Shown here: in pieces, positions 22,281-31,171 of the stretch
Layout of the letters: every line of letters begins with the position of its first letter
Position numbering within the stretch: the first letter of the stretch is position 1
Assembly (NCBI GenBank): GCA_033032175.1
Contig: CM065323.1
Location: 14,260,001 to 14,324,000 of the forward strand
From: Saturnia japonica
Lineage: Eukaryota; Arthropoda; Insecta; Lepidoptera; Saturniidae
Length of the DNA: 64,000 nucleotides
Direction of reading: 5' to 3'
Position numbers and translations under genes: made by a program
The notes under the pieces: generated by a model
The model's database searches: none
Seen by the model: the letters and a program-made list of their open reading frames with translations, nothing else
What the model was told of the DNA's origin: nothing

Positions 22281-22466
22281 TAGCGTTCCCAGCCACTCAT
22301 CACCAACTATAAAATTTATATTTTTGAGCTTGTGTGCACAAGTAATCATTTTATTTACATAATTTTCTACAGTACCACAACTCTCTAAGGTTGTAGTGAT
22401 TAATTCACGCAAAAGACCTACCTTTCTGGTCAGCCCCGAGTCATCAAAAGCTTTCTTAAGATTATT
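22281..22466 (-). pseudogene. Copia gag internal fragment (duplicate)
   Basis: It encodes NLKKAFDDSGLTRK through DEWLGTL, identical to 15284-15469. It then runs out of frame into R1-like sequence at 22280. It has no start of its own, because the ATG in the available open frame lies in the solo LTR. Confidence 0.65.
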
Positions 22467-22471
22467 CCATA

Positions 22472-22760
22472 TGGTTGTGAATGACCATACGTCGTTTAAA
22501 ATGGGTAGGATAGGTACCTTTATGAGCTGAAGAATGTTTTGATGAGCTGATTGTTTTGTACTTGACACTCACTACTAGAGTTCACTGAGCCGGCGCCGGT
22601 TTACTTTTAATCCTGCTACAATTAGTAAAACCTTTCACTGTTCTTGCAAGTCACGAGCAGACATTGTCACAGAGCGGAAAAAAATGAACCACAGACAATC
22701 GCGGCGGCAGTGTTTCCGTGTTCATTTCGTGCTGAACGTCACGTCATTCTGGCGTGATCA
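22472..22760. repeat. Solo LTR in copia gag (289 bp, TSD CCATA)
   Basis: It starts TGGTTGTGAATGACC, ends GGCGTGATCA, and is flanked by CCATA at 22467-22471 and 22761-22765. Removing it rejoins the copia gag frame between EVW and NNLKKAF. TG/CA ends and a 5-base duplication identify it as an LTR. Further copies are at 15475-15760 and about 33043-33330. Confidence 0.7.
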
Positions 22761-22765
22761 CCATA

Positions 22766-23000
22766 CCTCTTGTGAAGTTTTAGCATCCTGGATGTGGATG
22801 TAATTGGTTGAATCAATTTATAAAATTATTTTTGACTTGGCTTTTACGTCGTCATCTTTGGTGAATTCACAATCGTCATTTTCCACGCACTTCCAAAGAC
22901 CCTCGTGTTCGAGGTATGTTTTAACAGCAAAACTCCACGTCACATAATTTTCTCTGCCTCTCAGTCGATCAATCTGGGCCATAGGACCTATTGATGCCAT
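22766..23000 (-). pseudogene. Copia gag N-terminus
   Basis: It starts with ATG at 23000 and continues DRLRGRENYVTWSFAVKTYLEHEGLW, then CVENDDCEF. This is the hallmark N-terminal module of copia-type Gag. A stop follows KSKIIL at about 22818, and the reading continues after it to IHIQDAKTSQEVW, where the solo LTR interrupts. The protein would form the virus-like particle core. It is inactive here. Confidence 0.75.
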
Positions 23001-23139
23001 TTTAAAGCTTGTATGCTCGACAATTGAACCTAACGCGATATCGGTTTGAGGTTACCGGCAGCTTCAAATTCGCCAATTATAACTTTCGGGTTCGCAAAAA
23101 TACTAAACTGGCCCTATTACTACACTAACTCGGGCGTCC

Positions 23140-23153
23140 CTGGGCCCATAACC
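23140..23153 (-). promoter_or_regulatory. Copia primer binding site
   Basis: GGTTATGGGCCCAG on minus directly abuts the 5' LTR. It is the same primer site as Drosophila copia, which is primed by an internal fragment of initiator methionine tRNA. Confidence 0.75.
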
Positions 23154-23353
23154 TAATAGCAAACTATTGATTATTAGATCCGATTAGTTAAGCTTAAGAA
23201 GAGAAAATAAAAGACAGGCGTGAACGGAATGACAAATTACTTCTATATTACAATACCAAAAAGGAACAGGAAATAGCGATGACAGAGCATATCAAAAATA
23301 CAATAAATGTTGCCAGCCAGTTAAAGCTATTGGGCTTCGTTCATATTCCAACA
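23154..23353 (-). repeat. Copia 5' LTR (200 bp)
   Basis: It pairs with 11251-11450. It is followed by TGTAT at 23354-23358, matching the duplication at 11246-11250. Confidence 0.75.
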
Positions 23354-23490
23354 TGTATAAATACAAGCAAAGACATTAATGCCAATTATAAAACAGAGAT
23401 ATTTGAAAATATAATTATGATGATTTTATGTAGTTATTCCCACATTACTTCTTCTTCTTGTTTTGGCACCGCAAAAAGCACTTGCCAGTG
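23354..23490. repeat. Tandem-repeat unit flanking copia 5' LTR
   Basis: It matches 11080-11230 and 33919-34055. It is the second half of the repeat unit split by copia. A BEL fragment follows it. Confidence 0.5.
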
Positions 23491-23499
23491 TTAAGGTTT

Positions 23500-24060
23500 T
23501 TAAGCCTTCGTAACATTTTCCTATATTAACCTCTCTAATTCCGTTTATAATCCAACATTTTTGTTTAAGACTTGCCAATAATAACTTGGGTACAGCATGT
23601 AGTAATCTGGCGTGCTCATTACGAATAATTTAATTAATTCTGTAATTTTTGAACCTTTAACTAGGATTATTGGATGTTTTTGTGAATATGCAATATCAAA
23701 ATTCTGAAGTCTCCCTCCAACTCTTAATATGTTATTACTATCTAAAAAAGGATGTAACGGTTTTAGCGAACCAGTAAGTACTTTATTTAATTTAGAATTG
23801 ATTTCATTCGCAAAATTGACATTTTGATCATATTTTATCATTAATAACAGCGCCATCTCTGTTTCCTTTACGGAGATTGACATATATTTAATATTTATCT
23901 GTTTTACTGTTACCTTCGATTTCAAGTTATTTTTATATGTTAAAATATAAGCTAAAATACGTATAATTTTATTTATATCTGAATACCGGTTTATATAACT
24001 TTGCAGGAAATCATTTTTCAGCACTGCAATGAGTATATTTTTCAAATAAATTTCAGAAGA
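23500..24060 (-). pseudogene. BEL/Pao pol fragment (RNase H end to integrase N-terminus)
   Basis: The open frame 23545-24045 carries IIRILAYILTYKNNL, then LHPFLDSNNILRVGGRLQN and KHPIILVKGSKITELI, the conserved entry to BEL/Pao integrase. The HAGPQ-type motif expected next is altered and the frame then fails. The fragment is truncated on both sides. A shorter duplicate is at 34060-34421. Confidence 0.75.
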
Positions 24061-24846
24061 TACTGCTTTGATCTACATTTTCGCTATTAACACGACGCGA
24101 CGGCGGGAAAAGACCCGAGGCTTTAAGAGTGCCCAATATACAGGAAGCCGCAACGAACAGCAACCCACGTCACTGGACACTCGGAGGCGTAGCTTTGTTG
24201 TGTGACATCAAATAATTTTATTCATTGTATTCTAATAAATATCATAATATATTGTCTTCCCATTAATTTCTTTATTGTTTTTTTTTAAGTGGAATCTTCT
24301 ATAGTATTCTACAAGAATGGAAATATTTTATTTATTGCTTAAATTATCATAAAATGTCTGGGCGAGCAAACAGCGCTAGGTGTCTTAAAAAACACCTATC
24401 GAGGTAATCTTGGAATATAATAAATTTCATCCAAATCCTTGGACCGTTTCCGAGAAACCAATTATATACCTATATATTTATATACAAGAATTGCTCGCTT
24501 ATTATTAGTATCACAATTTTATAAACAACTGTCTATGGTAAGCAACATCTTTATATGCGTGCTAACCCTGAGTCATTATCAAATAAAAAAAGTGTCAAAG
24601 TACACATGTTAGAAGTGAAACTCCTTTGGTAAATTAGTTCTTATATCTCGTTTATATTTACACTATCTCGTCTATATTTATATTAATCTAAAGCTTTAGA
24701 CTTCCGAGACTTTGAGGGAGGGAACAAGAAAGATATGTTACATATGTATCTTTTACAGACATATTATGCTGATAGCTTAAACGTGCGTAAGAGTTTCTCG
24801 ATCAGGCTCATCGTGCTTTTATTTCTGAGGCTCAGATTGTCAACGA
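24061..24846. other. AT-rich non-coding stretch, possible LINE 3' end
   Basis: I see no gene. TTGGACCGTTTCCGAGAAACC followed by TATATACAAGAATTGCTCG (about 24440-24500) resembles 3' ends of common insect LINEs, but I cannot assign a family. A GC-richer patch lies at 24090-24190. Confidence 0.35.
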
Positions 24847-25175
24847 CGGCAAGGAACTTGAAGACCCGGACGAATCTGTTCGATAAAAAAAAAGAAAATA
24901 TCAAGATCTATCCAGTCGTTTTAGCTTGATGCGCGCACATGCAAACAACAATCATTTTATTTATATACATTTATATTGTTTAAAGTCATTATTATTTTCA
25001 TTTGATGTAAAGAGAGGAAGTTATTTCGGGACATCACCGGCATTCACGTAATGAATGATCCATCCTATAATACTTTTTCTACAATAAAACTGGTTTCACG
25101 TACTTAGGAAGTTTATTATAGAACCTAACACAATACCCATGTACCTAAAAAAAACAAAATACAATTTAAAAAAAT
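24847..25175 (-). other. 3' UTR and flank of gene copy c6
   Basis: It is nearly identical to 8443-8765. A poly(A) signal AATAAA lies on minus at 25112-25117, 59 bases past the stop. The shared sequence starts abruptly at GGAACTTGAAGACC and marks the downstream border of the duplicated gene unit. Confidence 0.55.
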
Positions 25176-27008
25176 TTAGGAATCTGAACTCGACATTAGC
25201 GGTTCTAAAGCTGAGCCGACCACTGCCACGTTTTTGGAATCAACTATTCATTTTGCCGCTAATTCAAATTTTTTTCCAAAACCATACGATGATTTACTAG
25301 AGAAATTTTATATTTTACCAATAAAATATGATCGAATGCATCTAACCTACCTGATAGTGTTATTATCTCCTGGTCAGATCTTGAATCAGATACATCATCT
25401 GCCATTGCCGACGTGTCTGAAGAAATAACGTCATGAATAAATAAATGCTATTAAACTACATCCCTGTGTAATTATATTATAATAAGAGCTTCACAAATAC
25501 GGAGAGAAATATAAACATATACCTACCTAACAAAAAATAAAAGTAATAATAATAAATAAAAATAATAAGTGCATCAAGTTTTTAGCATTAATGGTAGTAG
25601 GAGCTAACAAACCAAGTGGGTCAAAAATTTGGGCAATGATGGATAATATAGTATGCTGTGTAATATCTATTGCTAGGTATAAACATAGCTAAGCAATCTT
25701 TAGCAGGTAACCACTTAAGACCTAGTGTCTTTACCATGTCATGTGGAAAAAAATCATAAGACTGTGTGGGTGTATTCTGAGGTGTTAGCATTGTAACATG
25801 TGTGAGGATCTCACTGTGGTTAGCTCACTAACTTATTTATTTATTTATAGGGAAATCCAACAGTTTATACATATACTCTTATAAACTAACTTAGTCTAAA
25901 CATTAAGCCAAAACAGGATTTCACAAATTAAGTTACAACAATAATGGTTAAAATTTCAATTAAAAGTGGTTAAAAAAAATAATTCAAAAACAGTACCAAG
26001 TTTGAGTTTTTTTTTTTTTCAATTTTTATCTATCTAGGAGTTTTATTGCATCACGGCACTGTAGCTTACGATAACAACATTACGATCCAAAAATAATGGT
26101 GAGCACCGAGATGTTGGTAGTTGACTCGAAAACTAGGTGGCTGACAGAGTCGAAGTTCAATAATAGAAGTAGCTACGGAAATTCGTAACAATTTATTAAG
26201 CAAGACTGCAGTCCTATCCGATGACAGTTTTAACGTTTAGCGTTTGTTCACAATTTCACCTGATTTTAAGTGACAATGAGGCCCAAGATATATGCTATGC
26301 CTCCTGCAACATCGGAACACTTAATTACCCCAGGGGCGCAGGAATAGCTAAAACGTACCCTGTACAGTGGACATCGTACCACCTTCAATTTAAATTTTCT
26401 CATCATGCACCTTGCAGGGTATTCCAGCGGATGCACATGAGAACCATGGATTATTATACTGTCATCATTGAGAATTGTGGTCAAGTGTGAACATTAATAC
26501 AATAAGAAAAACTTGCCAGACTGAGATTCCAATCGATTACTTTCCGGATCGTCGTGTCGATTTACTTCAGGCTCTCGTTCTCTTAATAGTGCTGGTAGAG
26601 GGCTCGACGTACCAGAACACGATTCTTTTTACAAATTAGAAATGACAGAATATAAATGAAATAATGAGAACATTATATATTGCAAGACAATAGAAAGTAT
26701 TTCATCTGAATTACCTGAAAGAGGTACCTCAAGTGGAGGTGGCGTCGACATATCAACTTGACGCGGCGGTGTCCAGTCTAAAAAAGCAACTTAACGATAT
26801 ATAAAAATATGAATATAATTATAAAGTATCATAACAAAACATAAACCATATAAATAAATTTTACAAATATATTTCAAATTAACTCACATGGTGTCTGTTC
26901 TCTATGCCGCCATAGAAATAAAATCATTTCAAATTTATTTCTTTCCGCTGCATAAACAATACCCGATTCCTCCTCTTCAGAATGAATAGGTGAACTCGAG
27001 TTCGACAT
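25176..27008 (-). CDS. Unrecognised 141-aa acidic Ser-rich protein, five exons, intact copy c6
   Basis: I reconstruct complement(join(25176..25243, 25351..25416, 26517..26624, 26715..26777, 26888..27008)), again 426 bases and 141 residues. All introns are phase 1, of 107, 1100, 90 and 110 bases. Against c3 it has Pro for Ser at residue 7, Asp for Glu and Arg for Gln in exon 3, and Ala/Glu versus Glu/Lys in exon 4. Exons 2, 3 and 5 also hold silent changes. Exon 3 ends in a GC donor (GCAAGT). Here the native leader is replaced by R1-like ORF1, whose TAA overlaps this ATG (TAATG at 27006-27010). Any transcript would probably start in the retroelement. No known domain, signal or membrane segment is seen. 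Function is unknown. Confidence 0.6.
25568..25805 (-). pseudogene. BEL/Pao pol fragment in intron 3 of c6
   Basis: This is a copy of the intronic fragment at 9157-9407, in the same position within intron 3. Confidence 0.6.
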
Positions 27009-28666
27009 TATATACGCCAGCCCACGAGAAAACGACCTGCTTCCAACAACGCTTTGGCGGCGGTGACTGGGAGCGACAGGTGGATCGCTCCACTGCCCCT
27101 CCCATAGGGGCGTATCTCACCTGCCCTGATGAGGGATGACTCGCACCCCCATTCCGCCGCCGCCACCGCGACGACATCTGCCTCCGTCCCCGTCTCATCC
27201 AGCCCAACGATCCGGATGTTGGCCATCTTCACTGGTAGGGCCACTGTGGCCACACCCGCCAACGCCTCCTGCAGTTTTTGAGCCAACCCGCCCGCTTGCT
27301 CCTGACCACGGGCGCCCGGACTTTCTATAATTCGAGACACCGTGGCCGCGAGGCGAAGAGACAGGTTCTCTATACCCAATTCTTCAACTGCAGCCCGACT
27401 CACCCCCATGAGGGCTGCCTTATAGGTCACTCCCCTCTCCACCGCCTCTGGCCGCAGTGTAACGATCACCGCGGCCGATCGCGGCGTCGAGGGAAGCTTC
27501 CTCTTCAGTTTACCCCCGGGCACCTTACTCCCCTTATTAGGGGCTGGAGACTGTGCCGCAGCGGCCGATGGCACCACAGCTGATTTTTTCTTGGCTCTGT
27601 GCCTACGGCGGCGGACCACAGTGGTCCATCCGACCTCCTCGTGTCCCGGAAAGGGAACATCGCTTGAAGCCGCAGCTGGTACCGGAGGCGGGACCACCTC
27701 CATTTCCAGCGTCTCCGGAGGCTTGCTTTGCGTGGTCCTGGGCCTTGCAGGCTTAGGAGAAGCACCCGTCGCCTTCTTCCTGTCGGCCGCCAGTGGTGGT
27801 CTGATCACCTTGGCGGGGAGGAGACAGTCGTCCAGGCCTTCTATGCGTGCGGTAACTACCTTCCCCAAAGACAGCCGGATCGACCGCTCCATCTCCGCAA
27901 AGTGATCCTCCAAATAGCTAACTAGGGCTTTCTGCAGGGCGTCAATCTCCCGGCCAGAACGCTCGGGCTGTGATTCCAGCTTCAGTGCTGGCTGCACCTC
28001 CGACACTGGGTACACCTCCGGCAGTGGCTGCAACACCGGCACTGGCGACGGAGGTAGCGCCATCGTTGAGCTTCGCAGGGCGACAAGTTCCTCTTTGAGT
28101 TCGTCGACCTCTTGGCGAAGCTTACGTGTCTCCCTGCGAAGGAGGAGCGTCTCGCTCGCCACGGTGCGCGCCAGGGCAGTAGAAGTAACCTCCTGTAAGG
28201 TCCAGGCCGCCTCCTTCAGAGACTGGATGTACGTACCCTTGAGGTTGCCATATTTCTTGGCAACCTCAAGAATCGCGTCCACCTTCTCCTTGGCAAGCGT
28301 CCTGAGCCTTTCAGGGTCGAGGAGTTCAATGCCCTCGAGCACCCCCACGTCCACCTTATCATGTGCCTCCCTAGCAGCAGTCGCACGAGTGATCCCTCCA
28401 GATGACCCTGGGTCGTACGTCTTTCCCCTCCAGGCTGTGTTAGCCTTGAAGGGAGGAGCTTCCACTCCATTCCCTCCACTGACATCAGCCAGATGCGACC
28501 GCTTCCTGTTGTCAATCACCAAAGAAGTGGAGCTACCAGGTCTGTCAGCCCAGTGCCGAACTGCAAAACAGTCCAGCTCCCGATTCCTGTCCAGGACCAC
28601 AGATGCAGAATCAGTTGTCCGTGTTAAGATTGCCAGTGTCGTCGTTATCTTAATAGAACTGCGCAA
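27008..28666 (-). CDS. R1/SART-like ORF1 (gag-like), 552 codons, copy c6
   Basis: This is a gag-like RNA-binding ORF1 of an R1-clade non-LTR element. Rough layout: variable N-terminus, a coiled coil at about 175-205 (RRETRKLRQEVDELKEEL), a Pro-rich linker and a basic cluster near 350 (VVRRRRHRAKKK). The conserved R1-type block follows from about 413 to 552 (ELGIENLSLRL, RIIESPGA, RIVGLDE, AGEIRPYGRG, AGRFLVGW). The frame stops right after VGWRI, where the CCHC knuckles should begin, so it is 3'-truncated and ORF2 is absent. No ATG is available near the start. The listed start is TTG, and the frame is open only to a TAG about 42 bases upstream. It is open but probably incompletely functional. 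Confidence 0.75.
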   Translation of the reverse strand: MRSSIKITTTLAILTRTTDSASVVLDRNRELDCFAVRHWADRPGSSTSLVIDNRKRSHLADVSGGNGVEAPPFKANTAWRGKTYDPGSSGGITRATAAREAHDKVDVGVLEGIELLDPERLRTLAKEKVDAILEVAKKYGNLKGTYIQSLKEAAWTLQEVTSTALARTVASETLLLRRETRKLRQEVDELKEELVALRSSTMALPPSPVPVLQPLPEVYPVSEVQPALKLESQPERSGREIDALQKALVSYLEDHFAEMERSIRLSLGKVVTARIEGLDDCLLPAKVIRPPLAADRKKATGASPKPARPRTTQSKPPETLEMEVVPPPVPAAASSDVPFPGHEEVGWTTVVRRRRHRAKKKSAVVPSAAAAQSPAPNKGSKVPGGKLKRKLPSTPRSAAVIVTLRPEAVERGVTYKAALMGVSRAAVEELGIENLSLRLAATVSRIIESPGARGQEQAGGLAQKLQEALAGVATVALPVKMANIRIVGLDETGTEADVVAVAAAEWGCESSLIRAGEIRPYGRGSGAIHLSLPVTAAKALLEAGRFLVGWRI

Positions 28667-28908
28667 AATTCCTGATCGGTGTGAAACAACCGATCCTGCC
28701 AGCCGCTACCCGGAATTGGGCCCTTGGGACTCAAAGTGAGTCATCGGCCCCAGCCCGGTACTGGGTGCGCTGCTCACACGCCACACCCAGGAGCTTTTAA
28801 CGGCCCTCCAGCCGGCGCTCCTCCACGGTCCCCTCTGATAAGCAGAGGGATACCAGGAAGAGCGCGTCAGGTATCAGCCGCCGACCAGAGTGGTCGACGT
28901 TAACCTAA
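28667..28908 (-). other. R1-like element 5' UTR (c6)
   Basis: It is GC-rich and matches 3069-3308. Its upper end, GGTTAGGTTAACGTCG on minus, joins the truncated last intron of gene copy c7 near 28910. Confidence 0.6.
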
Positions 28909-29235
28909 CCAATTTTATCACTCACAAAGGAAAAACGAAAATATCGCACTCGAAACAAAAAACGATGATTTCCTAGAGAAGTCGTAAATAAAATATGATC
29001 GAATGCATCTAACCTACCTGATAGTGTTATTATCTCCTGGTCAGATCTTGAATCAGATACATCATCTGCCATTGCCGACGTGTCTGAAGAAATAACGTCA
29101 TGAATAAATAAATGCTATTAAACTACATTCCTGTGTAATTATATTATAATAAGAGCTTCACAAATACGGAGAGAAATATAAACATATACCTACCTAACAA
29201 AAAATAAAAGAAATAATAATAAATAAAAATAATAA

Positions 29236-29472
29236 GTGCATCAAGATTTTAGCATTAATGGTAGTAGGAGCTAACAAACCAAGTGGGTCAAAAATTTGGG
29301 CAATGATGGATAATATAGTATGCTGTATAATAACTATTGCTAGGTATAGACATAGCTAAGCAATCTTTAGCAGGTAACCACTTAAGACCTAGTGTCTTTA
29401 CCATGTCATGTGGAAAAAAATCATAAGACTGTGTGGGTGTATTCTGAGGTGTTCGCATTGTAACATGTGTGA
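29236..29472 (-). pseudogene. BEL/Pao pol fragment in intron 3 of c7
   Basis: This is a copy of the intronic fragment at 9157-9407. Confidence 0.6.
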
Positions 29473-30543
29473 GGATCTCACTGTGGTTAGCTCACTAACT
29501 TATTTATTTATTTATAGGGAAATCCAACAGCTTATACATATACTCTTATAAACTAACTTAGTCTAAACATTAAGCCAAAACAGGATTTCACAAATAAAAT
29601 TACAACAATAATGGTTAAAATTAAAATTAAAAAAAAGTACCAAGTTTGTTTTTTTTTTTTTTCAATTTTTATCTATCTAGGAGTTTTATTGCATCACGGC
29701 ACTGTAGCTTACGATAACAACATTACGATCCAAAAATAATGGTGAGCACCGAGATGTTGGTAGTTGACTCGAAAACTAGGTGGCTGACAGAGTCGAAGTT
29801 CAATAATAGAAGTAGCCACGGAAATTCGTAACAATTTATTAAGCAAGACTGCAGTCCTATCCGATGACAGTTTTAACGTTTAGCGTTTGTTCACAATTTC
29901 ACCTGATTTTAAGTGACAATGAGGCCCAAGATATATGCTATGCCTCCTGCAACATCGGAACACTTAATTACCCCAGGGGCGCAGGAATAGCTAAAACGTA
30001 CCCTGTACAGTGGACATCGTACCACCTTCAATTTAAATTTTCTCATCATGCACCTTGCAGGGTATTCCAGCGGATGCACATGAGAACCATGGATTATTAT
30101 ACTATCATCATTGAGAATTGTGGTCAAGTGTGAACATTAATACAATAAGAAAAACTTACCAGACTGAGATTTCAATTGATTACTCTCCGGATCCTCGTGT
30201 CGATTTACTTCAGGCTCTCGTTCTCTTAATAGTGGTGGTAGAGGGCTCGACGTACCGGAACACGATTCTTTTTACAAATTAGAAATGACAGAATATAAAT
30301 GAAATAATGAGAACATTATATATTGCAAGACAATAGAAAGTATTTCATCTGAATTACCTGAAAGAGGTACCTCCAGTGGAGGTGGCGTCGACATATCAAC
30401 ATGACGCGGCGGTGTCCAGTCTAAAAAAGCAACTTAACGATAAATAAAAATATGAATATAATTATAAAGTATCATAACAAAACATAAACCATATAAATAA
30501 ATTTTACAAATATATTTCAAATTAGCTCACATGGTGTCTGTTC

Positions 30544-31055
30544 CGGCCACCGGCTAAACCTACCGATGTCCGGATGGGTAAAATATTCCCAGATCAGACG
30601 CCTGGGGTTTTGAGTGCACTGTTTATGCGTGGTTGCGGATTCACCTACCCCAGCAAGAATGTAGCAGTAAAGCCCACTCACCTGGAGGTTTTCAGCGCTG
30701 CACCGAGTCGGTAGTCACGTAGCTGGCCGGCGACTCTTTTCCACTCGCAACTCGCACCCGAAAACGTTTGTCCAGACGCTTCTCTAGTATATAATTTTTT
30801 ACACCTTGTTTTATCGCAGTATTAACCTTAATAATAATTAAAGGCAGTTTTTTCTTATAACACCACGAACAAAAATGGCGGCAGCGGTAACTCGACTACA
30901 CGACGACTCGTAGTGTTTTCAAACCGCGGTGCGCGTCGCCGGGGTTCTCACGCGCACGCATACCGACGACTGGATGCGAGTCATTTGAGCGAGCTCATAG
31001 CCAACCCTTACCAGGATAGGAAACTCTGACAACCACGCACTATTTGGCCCAAACA
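30544..31055. mobile_element. 512-bp insertion with 10-bp target duplication in exon 1 of c7
   Basis: Both sides are flanked by GTGTCTGTTC (30534-30543 and 31056-31065). The ends are CGGCCACCGG and GGCCCAAACA. Read on minus, it has a CCGCCATTTTTG segment and a CTCCAG-GTGAGT splice-donor-like site. It has no terminal repeats, so it may be a SINE or a retroposed fragment. It is shared with c5 at 19933-20438, so it predates that duplication. Confidence 0.55.
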
Positions 31056-31171
31056 GTGTCTGTTCTCTATGCCGCCATAGAAATAAAATCATTTAAATTT
31101 ATTTCTTTCCGCTGCATAAACAATACCCGATTCCTCCTCTTCAGAATGAATAGGTGAACTCGAGTTCGACA

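Larger units (their letters stand above)
22281..23353 (-). mobile_element. Copia retrotransposon, 5' part (5' LTR, PBS, gag N-terminus)
   Basis: This is the missing 5' portion of the copia at 11251-15760. Bases 22281-22757 repeat 15284-15760 without any length change, so 477 bp of gag is present on both sides of the c4-c5 block. It contains a solo LTR (22472-22760), the gag N-terminus, the primer site and the LTR, and is followed by TGTAT. Confidence 0.7.

Noticed and set aside
28095..28739. 214-codon plus-strand ORF antisense to R1 ORF1, and its equivalents at 2497 and 32259
   Set aside because: GC-rich sequence opposite a long coding frame produces such shadows. The residues show no domain, and the minus frame carries the recognisable R1 block.
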